A stretch of 5,532 nucleotides of DNA from Caryophanales bacterium (GTDB taxonomy: Bacteria > Bacillota_I > Bacilli_A > RF39 > UBA660): the NCBI GenBank assembly GCA_016291995.1, contig JAEEZV010000050.1, positions 1 through 5,532 of the forward strand, read 5' to 3'. Of the stretch, positions 1 through 5,437 are shown piece after piece. Numbering within the stretch: position 1 is the first letter of the stretch; each line of letters starts with the position of its first letter. The translations under genes were made by a program, and so were the position numbers. Below the pieces are notes generated by a model that saw only the letters and a program-made list of their open reading frames with translations, was not told the origin of the DNA and did not search any database.

Positions 1-740
1 GCTACTGATAAACATTCATCTTCGGCTTTTGTTAAGAATGTTATACCGTATACCTTAAATGGCACGTCTACTAAATGATTATAATAACTTTTTGGATTTT
101 CAAATTGATCTACAACAACATAATCGCGTGGATATTTTTCCTTATCCGTAAAATTAGATAATACTTTATTATGTAGAATTGCTTTCATTTTATTCATATT
201 CATATCACTAGTATATGTTTCATTATATTTTTGATTAGTTAATATAAAAGTATTATATGGAATCTTCTTGATTATTTCTGGTACTATTCTTAAAATATCA
301 TTATCGGTCATTTTCTTTGAATCCTTTACACCAAGTTCAAGTAGAAAATCGATGTTCTCCTTGGCTACATATGTTGCTGTAACAACAATTGGTCCAAAAT
401 AGTCACCAGTTCCAACTTCATCACTACCGATACTACTTATTCTAAGAGGTATTCTTTTTACTTTATCTTCTTTTTTCTTTTTATCTTCACTACTAGTAAC
501 TTCTGCATTTCCTGAATTGATCTTTTCTGTCTCTATCCAAAAGTCTGCTGCCAAATCAGCATCTCTACCTTGAAATACTGCTTTACCAGATGAATATAAA
601 GTAACGACAGTTTCACCATCATCAGCTTGGAATAGTGCATATTGTGGTGTTTTATCTCTTTTAAATTCATCGAAGTATTCAACCATCATATCCCTCGTTT
701 TATCTGATACTTTAAGTACTTTTGTAATTACCTTATCCAT
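1..740 (-). CDS. rnhC: Ribonuclease HIII, N-terminal 246 codons (partial at left edge)
   Basis: This enzyme cuts the RNA strand of RNA-DNA hybrids in the cytoplasm, for example R-loops and primer remnants. I translated the minus strand from ATG at 740-738, which follows a GAGGTG ribosome binding site at 751-746. Residues 1 to about 85 look like the N-terminal TBP-like substrate-binding domain that separates RNase HIII from HII (ALFQADDG, YSSGKAVFQG). A lysine-rich linker follows at about 87-95. The catalytic domain then begins with IGSDEVGTGDYFGP (D107, E108). Next come GVKDSKKMTD (137-146), VVVDQF (D211) and TKAEDECLSVA (E240). D107, E108, D211 and E240 fit the DEDE active site of this family. 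Roughly 60 C-terminal residues lie outside the window, judged from the usual length of about 300 residues. The gene is divergent from cvpA. I recall the same arrangement, with zapA in between, in Bacillus. No frame disruption was seen. Confidence 0.95.
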   Translation of the reverse strand, partial: MDKVITKVLKVSDKTRDMMVEYFDEFKRDKTPQYALFQADDGETVVTLYSSGKAVFQGRDADLAADFWIETEKINSGNAEVTSSEDKKKKEDKVKRIPLRISSIGSDEVGTGDYFGPIVVTATYVAKENIDFLLELGVKDSKKMTDNDILRIVPEIIKKIPYNTFILTNQKYNETYTSDMNMNKMKAILHNKVLSNFTDKEKYPRDYVVVDQFENPKSYYNHLVDVPFKVYGITFLTKAEDECLSV

Positions 741-824
741 AAATACACCTCAAGTTTATTTTATCACATTTTTCTTTCTTTTTAACATAATTTATTATAT
801 AATTTATATGTAGGAGGTAAAATT
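741..824. promoter_or_regulatory. Divergent intergenic region, probable promoters of rnhC and cvpA
   Basis: This 84-bp AT-rich gap separates two divergent starts, so it must hold promoters for both unless either gene is served from elsewhere. On the plus strand a TATAAT lies at 798-803, just upstream of the AGGAGG ribosome binding site of cvpA (812-817), which would give a very short leader. On the minus strand there is an overlapping TATAAT at 799-794, and a GATAAA box preceded by TG near 766-760 (TGTGATAAA). None has a convincing TTGACA partner at the right distance, so which hexamers are used is uncertain. If both TATAAT boxes are used they overlap, and RNA polymerase binding for one gene would exclude the other. 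Confidence 0.4.
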
Positions 825-1535
825 ATGCATTTAAGTATTGTTGATGCCATCATCTTATTATTTATCTTACTAGGTGGCGTCGTTGGATTTAAGGAAGGAG
901 TCATCAAAAAATTAACTACTGTTATAGGTTTAATAGTTGTTATTGTATTATCGTTTGTTCTTAAAAATAAACTTTCTGTCTTCTTTTATGAAAACTTACC
1001 ATTCTTTGATTTTTGGGGAGTATTTAAAGGAGTACAAGTATTAAATATTTTATTTTATGAAATATTAGCCTTTGTTCTTATAGCTTCAGTATTAATGATG
1101 GTTTACCGAGTAATCCTAATGATTACTGGTTTACTTGAGAAAGTATTAAAGGCTACTGTAATACTTAGTATCCCATCTAAAATATTAGGATTTTTCGTAG
1201 GTTTATTAGATGCCTATATTTGGGTATACATTATCTTATTTATTCTAACATTACCAATCTTCAATATAAGAGATATTCATGAATCACAAGTAGCTAATTA
1301 TATGTTAACTAAAACACCAATTTTAGCTAAATATACTGATGAGACAGTTAAGATATATGATGAAGTATATAATGTAATTGATAATAGAAAAGATAAAACA
1401 AATATTGAATTAAATGAAGAATCATTAGATGTCATGTTAAAGTATAAGTTTGTAACAGTTGAATCTGCAGAAAAACTAATTAATAGTAATAAGATTTCTG
1501 TATCTGATGATTACTCATTAGAAAGATTTAAATAG
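825..1535 (+). CDS. cvpA: CvpA family membrane protein (YshB-like)
   Basis: This is an integral membrane protein of the CvpA family, named for colicin V production in E. coli. Its biochemical role is not settled. The N-terminus carries the family pattern: an Asp inside the first helix (D7) and a glycine-rich turn with a charged pair (G17, G18, G21, K23, E24, G25). Four hydrophobic segments lie at about residues 5-21, 30-46, 72-95 and 119-145. The last 90 residues are hydrophilic and rich in Lys, Glu and Asp, probably a cytoplasmic tail. The start is fixed by AGGAGG at 812-817, seven bases before ATG. The stop codon (TAG) sits within the ribosome binding site of trxA, so the two genes are probably cotranscribed. 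The Bacillus homologue yshB lies beside rnhC and upstream of polX and mutS2, which supports the assignment; those two genes are missing here. Confidence 0.8.
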   Translation: MHLSIVDAIILLFILLGGVVGFKEGVIKKLTTVIGLIVVIVLSFVLKNKLSVFFYENLPFFDFWGVFKGVQVLNILFYEILAFVLIASVLMMVYRVILMITGLLEKVLKATVILSIPSKILGFFVGLLDAYIWVYIILFILTLPIFNIRDIHESQVANYMLTKTPILAKYTDETVKIYDEVYNVIDNRKDKTNIELNEESLDVMLKYKFVTVESAEKLINSNKISVSDDYSLERFK

Positions 1536-1544
1536 GGTGATAAT

Positions 1545-1838
1545 ATGGAAATAATACATTTAGAAAAAGAAAATTTTAAAGAATTAATCAAAGAAGATAA
1601 AATATTAGTTGATTTCTTTGCTACTTGGTGTGGCCCATGTAAAATGCTTGGTCCTGTTTTAGAAAAAGTAGAGAGCAATGTTAAGGTTATCAAAGTAGAT
1701 ACCGATAAATTTGAAGATTTAGCAAGAGAATATGGCGTTATGAGTATACCAACATTAGTTCTTTTTGAAAAAGGTAAAGAAGTAAAACGTAACGTTGGCT
1801 TCCTTGATAAGGGTAGAGTTGAAGAATTTTTAAAGTAG
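1545..1838 (+). CDS. trxA: Thioredoxin
   Basis: This small cytoplasmic dithiol protein reduces disulfides in client proteins such as ribonucleotide reductase and methionine sulfoxide reductase, and is recharged by thioredoxin reductase. The active site is WCGPCK with C29 and C32. The buried Asp of the family is D23 (VDFFATW), the cis-proline is P69 (SIPT), and the conserved glycine after the last strand is G85 (NVGF). At 97 residues it is slightly shorter than the usual 104-109, and the shortening is at the N-terminus. A GGGTGA ribosome binding site (1535-1540) overlaps the cvpA stop, nine bases separate the two genes, and they are likely one transcript. The partner reductase trxB is in the same window but in a different transcription unit. 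Confidence 0.96.
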   Translation: MEIIHLEKENFKELIKEDKILVDFFATWCGPCKMLGPVLEKVESNVKVIKVDTDKFEDLAREYGVMSIPTLVLFEKGKEVKRNVGFLDKGRVEEFLK

Positions 1839-1853
1839 TGTATCAAAAAAAGG

Positions 1854-1882
1854 TTGACAGCATATATTTAATGTGATAAGAT
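1854..1882 (+). promoter_or_regulatory. Near-consensus sigma-A promoter for rpsP-khpA
   Basis: A perfect TTGACA (1854-1859) is followed after exactly 17 bases by TAAGAT (1877-1882), and TG at 1874-1875 gives an extended -10. Transcription would start near 1889, leaving a leader of about 18 bases that contains AGGAGG at 1894-1899, seven bases before the rpsP ATG. No terminator is visible between trxA and this promoter, so read-through from cvpA-trxA is possible as well. The strength fits a ribosomal protein operon. Confidence 0.85.
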
Positions 1883-1906
1883 ACCTATGTGTGAGGAGGA
1901 TATATT

Positions 1907-2179
1907 ATGGCAGTAAAAATGAGACTAAAAAGAATGGGAGCTAAGAAAGCACCATTTTATAGAATAATAGTTGCGGATTCAAGAAGTCCAAGAGATGGTA
2001 AATTTATCGCTAATCTTGGAACATATAATCCATTATTAAAACCAGCTGAAATTAAAATTGATGAAGAGGCAGCTCTTGAATGGTTAAAAAAAGGAGCAAT
2101 TCCTACTGATACTGTTAAAAATCTATTAAGTCAAAATGGAATTATGAAAAAATTCCATGAACAGAAGTCTAGTAAATAA
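1907..2179 (+). CDS. rpsP: 30S ribosomal protein S16
   Basis: S16 is a small-subunit protein that binds 16S rRNA and helps assemble the 30S body. The N-terminal signature is complete: MAVKMRLKRMGAKKAPFYR followed by IIVADSRSPRDGKFIANLGTYNP, which contains the family's conserved RxGxKxxPxYRIVVAD-like block and the D-G-x-x-I-x-x-L-G-x-Y-x-P segment. The later part (DEEAALEWLKKGAIPTDTV) matches the usual helix and the 'GAQPTDTV' region. The length of 90 residues is normal, and the tail is basic. It is the first gene after the strong promoter at 1854-1882. Its stop codon shares a base with the khpA start (TAATG), which is the usual S16-YlqC gene order of Firmicutes. Confidence 0.98.
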   Translation: MAVKMRLKRMGAKKAPFYRIIVADSRSPRDGKFIANLGTYNPLLKPAEIKIDEEAALEWLKKGAIPTDTVKNLLSQNGIMKKFHEQKSSK

Positions 2180-2427
2180 TGGACTTAATTAAATTAACAG
2201 AAACAATTATCAAAAAACTAGTTACTGATCCAGAATCAGTTTCAATCAAAGAGTTTGAAACAGAAGAAGAAAATACTATTCAAATTGAAGTATTAATCTC
2301 TGCTGATGATATGGGAAAAGTAATTGGTAAAAATGGTAAAACAATTAATAGTATCAGAACAGTTGTCCAAGCAGCTTCATCACTTGAGGACAACAAAAGA
2401 GTACGTATTAACGTAGATTCATATTAA
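2179..2427 (+). CDS. khpA: KH-domain RNA-binding protein KhpA (YlqC)
   Basis: This is a single-KH-domain RNA-binding protein. In other Firmicutes it works with KhpB (EloR/Jag) and influences cell elongation and RNA levels; that role is known for the family and not shown here. The KH core is visible: a strand (IQIEVLISADDMGKVIG) leading into the GKNG loop at residues 50-53, then the helix KTINSIRTVVQAA and a final strand (KRVRINV). At 82 residues the length is typical. The ATG overlaps the rpsP stop by one base, and I see no good ribosome binding site before it. Translation probably depends on coupling to rpsP. In Bacillus the operon continues with ylqD, rimM, trmD and rplS; here it ends in a terminator straight after khpA. 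Confidence 0.94.
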   Translation: MDLIKLTETIIKKLVTDPESVSIKEFETEEENTIQIEVLISADDMGKVIGKNGKTINSIRTVVQAASSLEDNKRVRINVDSY

Positions 2428-2431
2428 AATT

Positions 2432-2456
2432 AAGACAACATTTGTTGTCTTTTTTT
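2432..2456 (+). terminator. Rho-independent terminator of rpsP-khpA
   Basis: The stem is AAGACAAC (2432-2439) with GTTGTCTT (2444-2451), eight perfect pairs closing a four-base loop (ATTT). A run of T follows through 2456. It begins four bases after the khpA stop. The stem is AT-rich, as expected in this genome, and could act weakly in reverse because an A-rich stretch precedes it. No gene converges on it. Confidence 0.9.
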
Positions 2457-2476
2457 GTATAATTTATATGATATTA

Positions 2477-2497
2477 TGTTATAATCAATATAAGAGG
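2477..2497 (+). promoter_or_regulatory. Extended -10 promoter and RBS for the 2506-5342 cluster
   Basis: TGTTATAAT at 2477-2485 is a perfect extended -10 (TG, one base, TATAAT). A -35 is poor: TTGTAT at 2455-2460 is 19 bases away and lies in the T-run of the preceding terminator. An extended -10 can work without a good -35. Transcription would start near 2492, right at the ribosome binding site AGAGG (2493-2497), eight bases before ATG at 2506. The leader is therefore very short, which leaves little room for leader-based control. A second TATAAT at 2458-2463 has no visible partner. Confidence 0.65.
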
Positions 2498-2505
2498 TAA
2501 TATTT

Positions 2506-3198
2506 ATGGATAACGAGCAAATAGTTTTAAATGGTTTTTTAGGTAATGAGGGTAAAGCCAGTACATATAATTTTGATTTATATCCTCTTATGAAGGATTT
2601 TAGCTTTTATGATTTTTGTGATAGTGCTAGACACATCGATGATGAAGAAGCCAAAAATCATGGTGGATTACTTGTTATAACAGATAAACAATATATTCTT
2701 ACATATAATAGAGGATATGGAACTGGTACCCATATGGGAGCTGGTGCCAGAATATATAAAGAATTACATGGCGGTGGCGATATTATAGGTGATAAAGAAG
2801 CTTTATCCCTTTATTCAAAATGTGCCAGAGAAAATCTTGTAGCTAGACTTATCTATGAGTTTGTAGGAAGAACCAGCTATCACGTTCCAATGTATGAAGG
2901 ATATATTAATTTTGATACAGTTTCATTAGGTGAAAACAAAGAAATCACTGAAGGTATGCTAAAAAGTTTTGAAAAGTTTTATATAGATTATGGTAAAGAA
3001 ATAGCCTTAATATGTAGAAAGTTTGGTTTCTATGTATCTTATGCGTATCGTGATGAATCAGGAAGAACCATAATGGATAGAACACCTAGCTTAGAGAGTC
3101 TTTATAATTATTTACAAACAAAAGTAAATAAAAATATTCCCGTAGATGAAAACGAAAGAATAATTGGTAATACTATTAGTAATGCCAATACCAAATAA
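2506..3198 (+). CDS. Conserved-looking hypothetical protein, function unknown
   Basis: I do not recognise this 230-residue protein. It has no signal peptide or membrane segment and appears soluble and cytoplasmic. The middle is glycine-rich with conserved-looking polar residues: NRGYGTGTHMGAGAR (68-82) and LHGGGD (87-92). It also holds HGGLLVITDKQYILTYN (52-68), which reads like two beta strands, and a C-terminal half of mixed helices and strands (IYEFVGRTSYHVPMYEGYINFD, then FEKFYIDYGKEIALICRKFGF). Three cysteines are scattered and form no motif. Codon and base use look like those of its neighbours. The start has a fair ribosome binding site (AGAGG, 2493-2497). The gene follows its own promoter and ends 11 bases before the YvlD-like gene, so it is probably cotranscribed with the membrane-protein, lgt and trxB genes. 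The glycine-rich stretch hints at nucleotide or phosphate binding, but no known motif (Walker, Rossmann, macro) fits well enough to claim. Confidence 0.85.
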   Translation: MDNEQIVLNGFLGNEGKASTYNFDLYPLMKDFSFYDFCDSARHIDDEEAKNHGGLLVITDKQYILTYNRGYGTGTHMGAGARIYKELHGGGDIIGDKEALSLYSKCARENLVARLIYEFVGRTSYHVPMYEGYINFDTVSLGENKEITEGMLKSFEKFYIDYGKEIALICRKFGFYVSYAYRDESGRTIMDRTPSLESLYNYLQTKVNKNIPVDENERIIGNTISNANTK

Positions 3199-3209
3199 AA
3201 GGAGGAACA

Positions 3210-3686
3210 ATGGGAAAGAAAATTGTTATTGATTCAGAAGACGCTGTCGTTAAAAAAGTAGAAAAAGTTAGTAATAAAAATGAAGTAGTGGTAGATGATA
3301 GTACTAAGAATTGGATAATATATATGATTGGTTATGCTATCGTTCTAGTAATAGTTTCCTTATTATTTAAATCATTATATATTGACTTATCAAACTTTGG
3401 CATTTATGCTCTTTTAGCAGCAATTATTATTTATATTCTAAATAGGACAATTAAACCAATCCTAAATATACTTACATTACCTATAACGATTATGAGTATG
3501 GGACTTTTGTATCCAATTAGTAATGTCATAATTCTCTATATTACCGATTTATTATTAGGTAAACATTTTCAAATATCAGGGTTTATTGCTCCATTTATAA
3601 TTGTTATTTTTATATCAATATTAAATATATTTATGGAAGGCTTATTTATAAAACCTATTATTAACAAAGGAACTGATAAAAAATGA
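3210..3686 (+). CDS. yvlD: YvlD / phage-holin-4-like family membrane protein
   Basis: This is a small integral membrane protein of the YvlD family, whose Pfam name refers to mycobacteriophage holins although the bacterial members are not known to be holins. The role is unknown; Bacillus yvlD lies in an envelope-stress-related cluster. The signature is clear: a helix ending in LNRTIKPILNILTLPITIMSMGLL (77-100), corresponding to the family's N-x-x-[IL]-[RK]-P-[IL]-x-x-[IL]-T-[LF]-P pattern, with N78, K82, P83 and P91. Four hydrophobic segments lie at about 35-53, 63-77, 86-110 and 124-147. Unlike the usual protein of about 120 residues, this one has a charged 34-residue N-terminal extension rich in Lys, Glu, Asp and Val. 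The ribosome binding site AAGGAGG (3199-3205) follows the upstream stop directly. The stop overlaps the lgt start (ATGA), so the two are translationally coupled. The yvlD-then-lgt order resembles Bacillus, where hprK lies between them. Confidence 0.8.
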   Translation: MGKKIVIDSEDAVVKKVEKVSNKNEVVVDDSTKNWIIYMIGYAIVLVIVSLLFKSLYIDLSNFGIYALLAAIIIYILNRTIKPILNILTLPITIMSMGLLYPISNVIILYITDLLLGKHFQISGFIAPFIIVIFISILNIFMEGLFIKPIINKGTDKK

Positions 3687-4468
3687 ACCGTATATTAGTT
3701 AGTATTGGGCCGATAAATATTTATTGGTATTCCGTATTAATTGTCTTAGCCATTCTTTTAGCCATTTTTTTAGCTACTAAAGAAAGCAAAAAGATGGGAA
3801 TGGCCTCTTATTTTGATAACTTATTATTTTCTGTTATCGTTTTTGGAATTATCGGAGCAAGACTTTATTATGTAATATTTAATTTTGATGCCTATAGAAA
3901 TGATCTTCTTTCCATATTAAAGATATGGGAAGGTGGACTTGCTATCTATGGCGGAATTATCGGAGGCTTTTTAGCAGTCCTATATAATTCAGTAAAATAT
4001 GAAAGAAGTCTCATTCAAACAACTGATATCATTGTACCATCATTAATTATTGGTCAAGCAATAGGTAGATGGGGCAATTTCTTTAATGGTGAAGCGCATG
4101 GCTATGAAGTATCATTAGAGTTTTTACAAAAACTACATTTACCAAAGTTTATCATAAACGGTATGTATATCGATGGTGTATATTATCATCCCACATTCTT
4201 ATATGAATCCCTTTGGTGCTTGTTAGGTTTTATTATCCTTATTATATTAAGAAAGATTACCAATAGAAAAAAGGGTATCTTAACATTTAGCTATTTTATA
4301 TGGTATGGTCTTGGTAGAAGTGTTATCGAAGGACTTAGAACAGATAGCTTGTATATTGGAAGTTTAAGAGTAAGTCAAATACTCTCATATATATTAATAG
4401 GTATAGGAATAATTGGATTAATTATAGAAATAGTGAAAGGTAGGAAAAATAATGAAAGAAAAGTATGA
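3683..4468 (+). CDS. lgt: Phosphatidylglycerol-prolipoprotein diacylglyceryl transferase
   Basis: Lgt moves the diacylglyceryl group from phosphatidylglycerol to the lipobox cysteine of prolipoproteins, the first step of lipoprotein maturation, in the cytoplasmic membrane. The signature GRWGNFFNGEAHG is at 128-140, giving R129, N132, N135 and E137, which correspond to R143, N146, N149 and E151 of E. coli Lgt. The HPTFLYE block is at 169-175. The C-terminal catalytic arginine region GLGRSVIEGLR contains R212, E216 and R219. The WEGGLAIYGG segment (82-91) has Tyr89 where E. coli has His103, a variant I believe is frequent in Gram-positive proteins. About seven hydrophobic segments are visible and the length of 261 is normal. 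The start overlaps the previous stop by four bases, and the AAAGGA site at 3666-3671 is a little far. The last 17 bases overlap the start of trxB. Confidence 0.96.
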   Translation: MNRILVSIGPINIYWYSVLIVLAILLAIFLATKESKKMGMASYFDNLLFSVIVFGIIGARLYYVIFNFDAYRNDLLSILKIWEGGLAIYGGIIGGFLAVLYNSVKYERSLIQTTDIIVPSLIIGQAIGRWGNFFNGEAHGYEVSLEFLQKLHLPKFIINGMYIDGVYYHPTFLYESLWCLLGFIILIILRKITNRKKGILTFSYFIWYGLGRSVIEGLRTDSLYIGSLRVSQILSYILIGIGIIGLIIEIVKGRKNNERKV

Positions 4469-5342
4469 TGTAATTGTCATAGGAAGTGGAATGGCTGGAA
4501 TGACTGCAGCTATTTACTTAAAAAGAGGTGGATTAAATCCATTAGTCATCGAAGAAGGAGCTCCAGGAGGTCAGCTTAATAAAATTAATGTTATCGAAAA
4601 CTATCCTGGATTTGCTAAAACAGATGGTCCAACTTTATCTGCTGAAGTATTTAAACAAGTCGAAGCATTAGATGTTGAATACTTATATGATAAAGTAGTA
4701 AAGTTAGATTTAACCAAAGAAGAAAAAATGGTTAAAACAATCAACCATAAACTATATTGCAAATATTTAGTTATTGCTACAGGAAGACTTAGCAAAAAAT
4801 TATTTAATGATGATGATAAATATGCTGGTAAAGGAATTAGTTACTGTGCACTATGTGATGGCAATTTATATAAAGGCCAGGATGTTGCTGTAGTAGGCGG
4901 TGGCAATAGTGCTATGGAAGAAGCTTTATATCTATCCGAAATATGTAAAACCGTAACAATTATTTATCGTGGTGATACATTTAGAGCAGACGCTGCCTTA
5001 GTTGATGATGTTAAGAAAACAAAAAACATAAAAATTGTGTATAATGCAAATGTTACTGAATATAATATAGAGAATGGTAAATTAACTTCTGTATTATTAG
5101 ATACCGGATCTACAGTAGAAGTTTCTGGACTATTCATATCAATTGGAAGTTCTCCAAGTGCTGAAATATTCGATGTTGAAAAGGATAAAGGATTTATTAT
5201 TGTTGATGACGAATGCATGACAAATGTTGAAAATGTCTATGCTTGCGGTGATGTTATCAAGAAAAATGTTTATCAATTGACAACAGCAGCCGGTGAGGGA
5301 ACTACGGTAGCATACAGTATTATTAAAAAAAGTAAAAAATAG
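4452..5342 (+). CDS. trxB: Thioredoxin reductase (low-molecular-weight type)
   Basis: This FAD enzyme passes electrons from a reduced nicotinamide cofactor to thioredoxin, presumably the product of trxA at 1545-1838. Domains in order: FAD-binding VIVIGSGMAGMTAAIY (G11, G13, G16) and APGGQL (37-42); the redox disulfide YCALCDG with C132 and C135; the nicotinamide-binding VVGGGNSAMEEA (147-158); and the C-terminal FAD motif YACGDV followed by QLTTAAGEGTTVA. The residues that bind the NADPH 2'-phosphate in E. coli (HRRxxxR) are here YRGDTFR (172-178), so one arginine is replaced by glycine. At 296 residues it is somewhat shorter than the usual 305-320. The start overlaps lgt by 17 bases and has a good ribosome binding site (AAGGTAGG, 4437-4444). 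The lgt-trxB proximity is also known in Bacillus. No U-tract terminator follows; the next element is an inverted repeat that flanks the rRNA promoter. Confidence 0.95.
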   Translation: MKEKYDVIVIGSGMAGMTAAIYLKRGGLNPLVIEEGAPGGQLNKINVIENYPGFAKTDGPTLSAEVFKQVEALDVEYLYDKVVKLDLTKEEKMVKTINHKLYCKYLVIATGRLSKKLFNDDDKYAGKGISYCALCDGNLYKGQDVAVVGGGNSAMEEALYLSEICKTVTIIYRGDTFRADAALVDDVKKTKNIKIVYNANVTEYNIENGKLTSVLLDTGSTVEVSGLFISIGSSPSAEIFDVEKDKGFIIVDDECMTNVENVYACGDVIKKNVYQLTTAAGEGTTVAYSIIKKSKK

Positions 5343-5355
5343 CAAAAAGGAAGAT

Positions 5356-5437
5356 AGTTAATAATATACCGAACAAATTTCTAAAAAAATGAAAAAAAGT
5401 GTTGACAAGAGGTAAATAGTTTGGTATATTATTAACT
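5356..5437. repeat. 19-bp inverted repeat bracketing the rRNA promoter
   Basis: The left arm at 5356-5374 reads AGTTAATAATATACCGAAC, and the right arm at 5419-5437 reads GTTTGGTATATTATTAACT. They are reverse complements at 18 of 19 positions, and the odd position (G5371 against T5422) would be a G-U pair in plus-strand RNA. The outer 15 pairs are perfect. The 44-bp middle holds A-tracts and the -35 hexamer. The right arm contains the -10 hexamer. The left arm therefore carries a mirror copy of the -10 on the minus strand (TATATT at 5368-5363). Such a match is very unlikely by chance even in AT-rich DNA. Its function is not known; see findings. Confidence 0.9.
5375..5430 (+). promoter_or_regulatory. 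Ribosomal RNA operon promoter with UP-like A-tracts
   Basis: A perfect TTGACA (5402-5407) and TATATT (5425-5430) are separated by 17 bases. Immediately upstream, 5375-5400 is almost all A and T with phased A-runs, which fits an UP element bound by the alpha subunit. Transcription would start around 5435-5438. G5438 is a candidate start and would fit the GTP-sensing rRNA promoters known in Bacillus, but this cannot be fixed from sequence. Identification as an rRNA promoter rests on the boxA-like leader that follows. Confidence 0.88.

Noticed and set aside
825..1535. Bacteriocin production locus, from the colicin V name of CvpA
   Set aside because: There is no precursor peptide, immunity or export gene nearby; CvpA homologues are widespread housekeeping membrane proteins.
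1511..1846. Minus-strand open frame of 111 codons opposite trxA
   Set aside because: It lies wholly over trxA, which is certain from its motifs, and has no ribosome binding site or recognisable product.
1840..1884. Short inverted repeat GTATC / GATAC around the rpsP promoter
   Set aside because: Only five pairs 35 bases apart in AT-rich DNA; expected by chance and not a convincing operator or terminator.
3210..3686. Prophage holin, as the family name suggests
   Set aside because: No other phage genes are near, the protein fits bacterial YvlD, and its position before lgt is normal chromosomal context.
4601..5345. Three minus-strand open frames opposite trxB (4601-4795, 4964-5218, 5139-5345)
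   Set aside because: All are antisense to a well-supported trxB, and their translations look like low-complexity shadow sequence.
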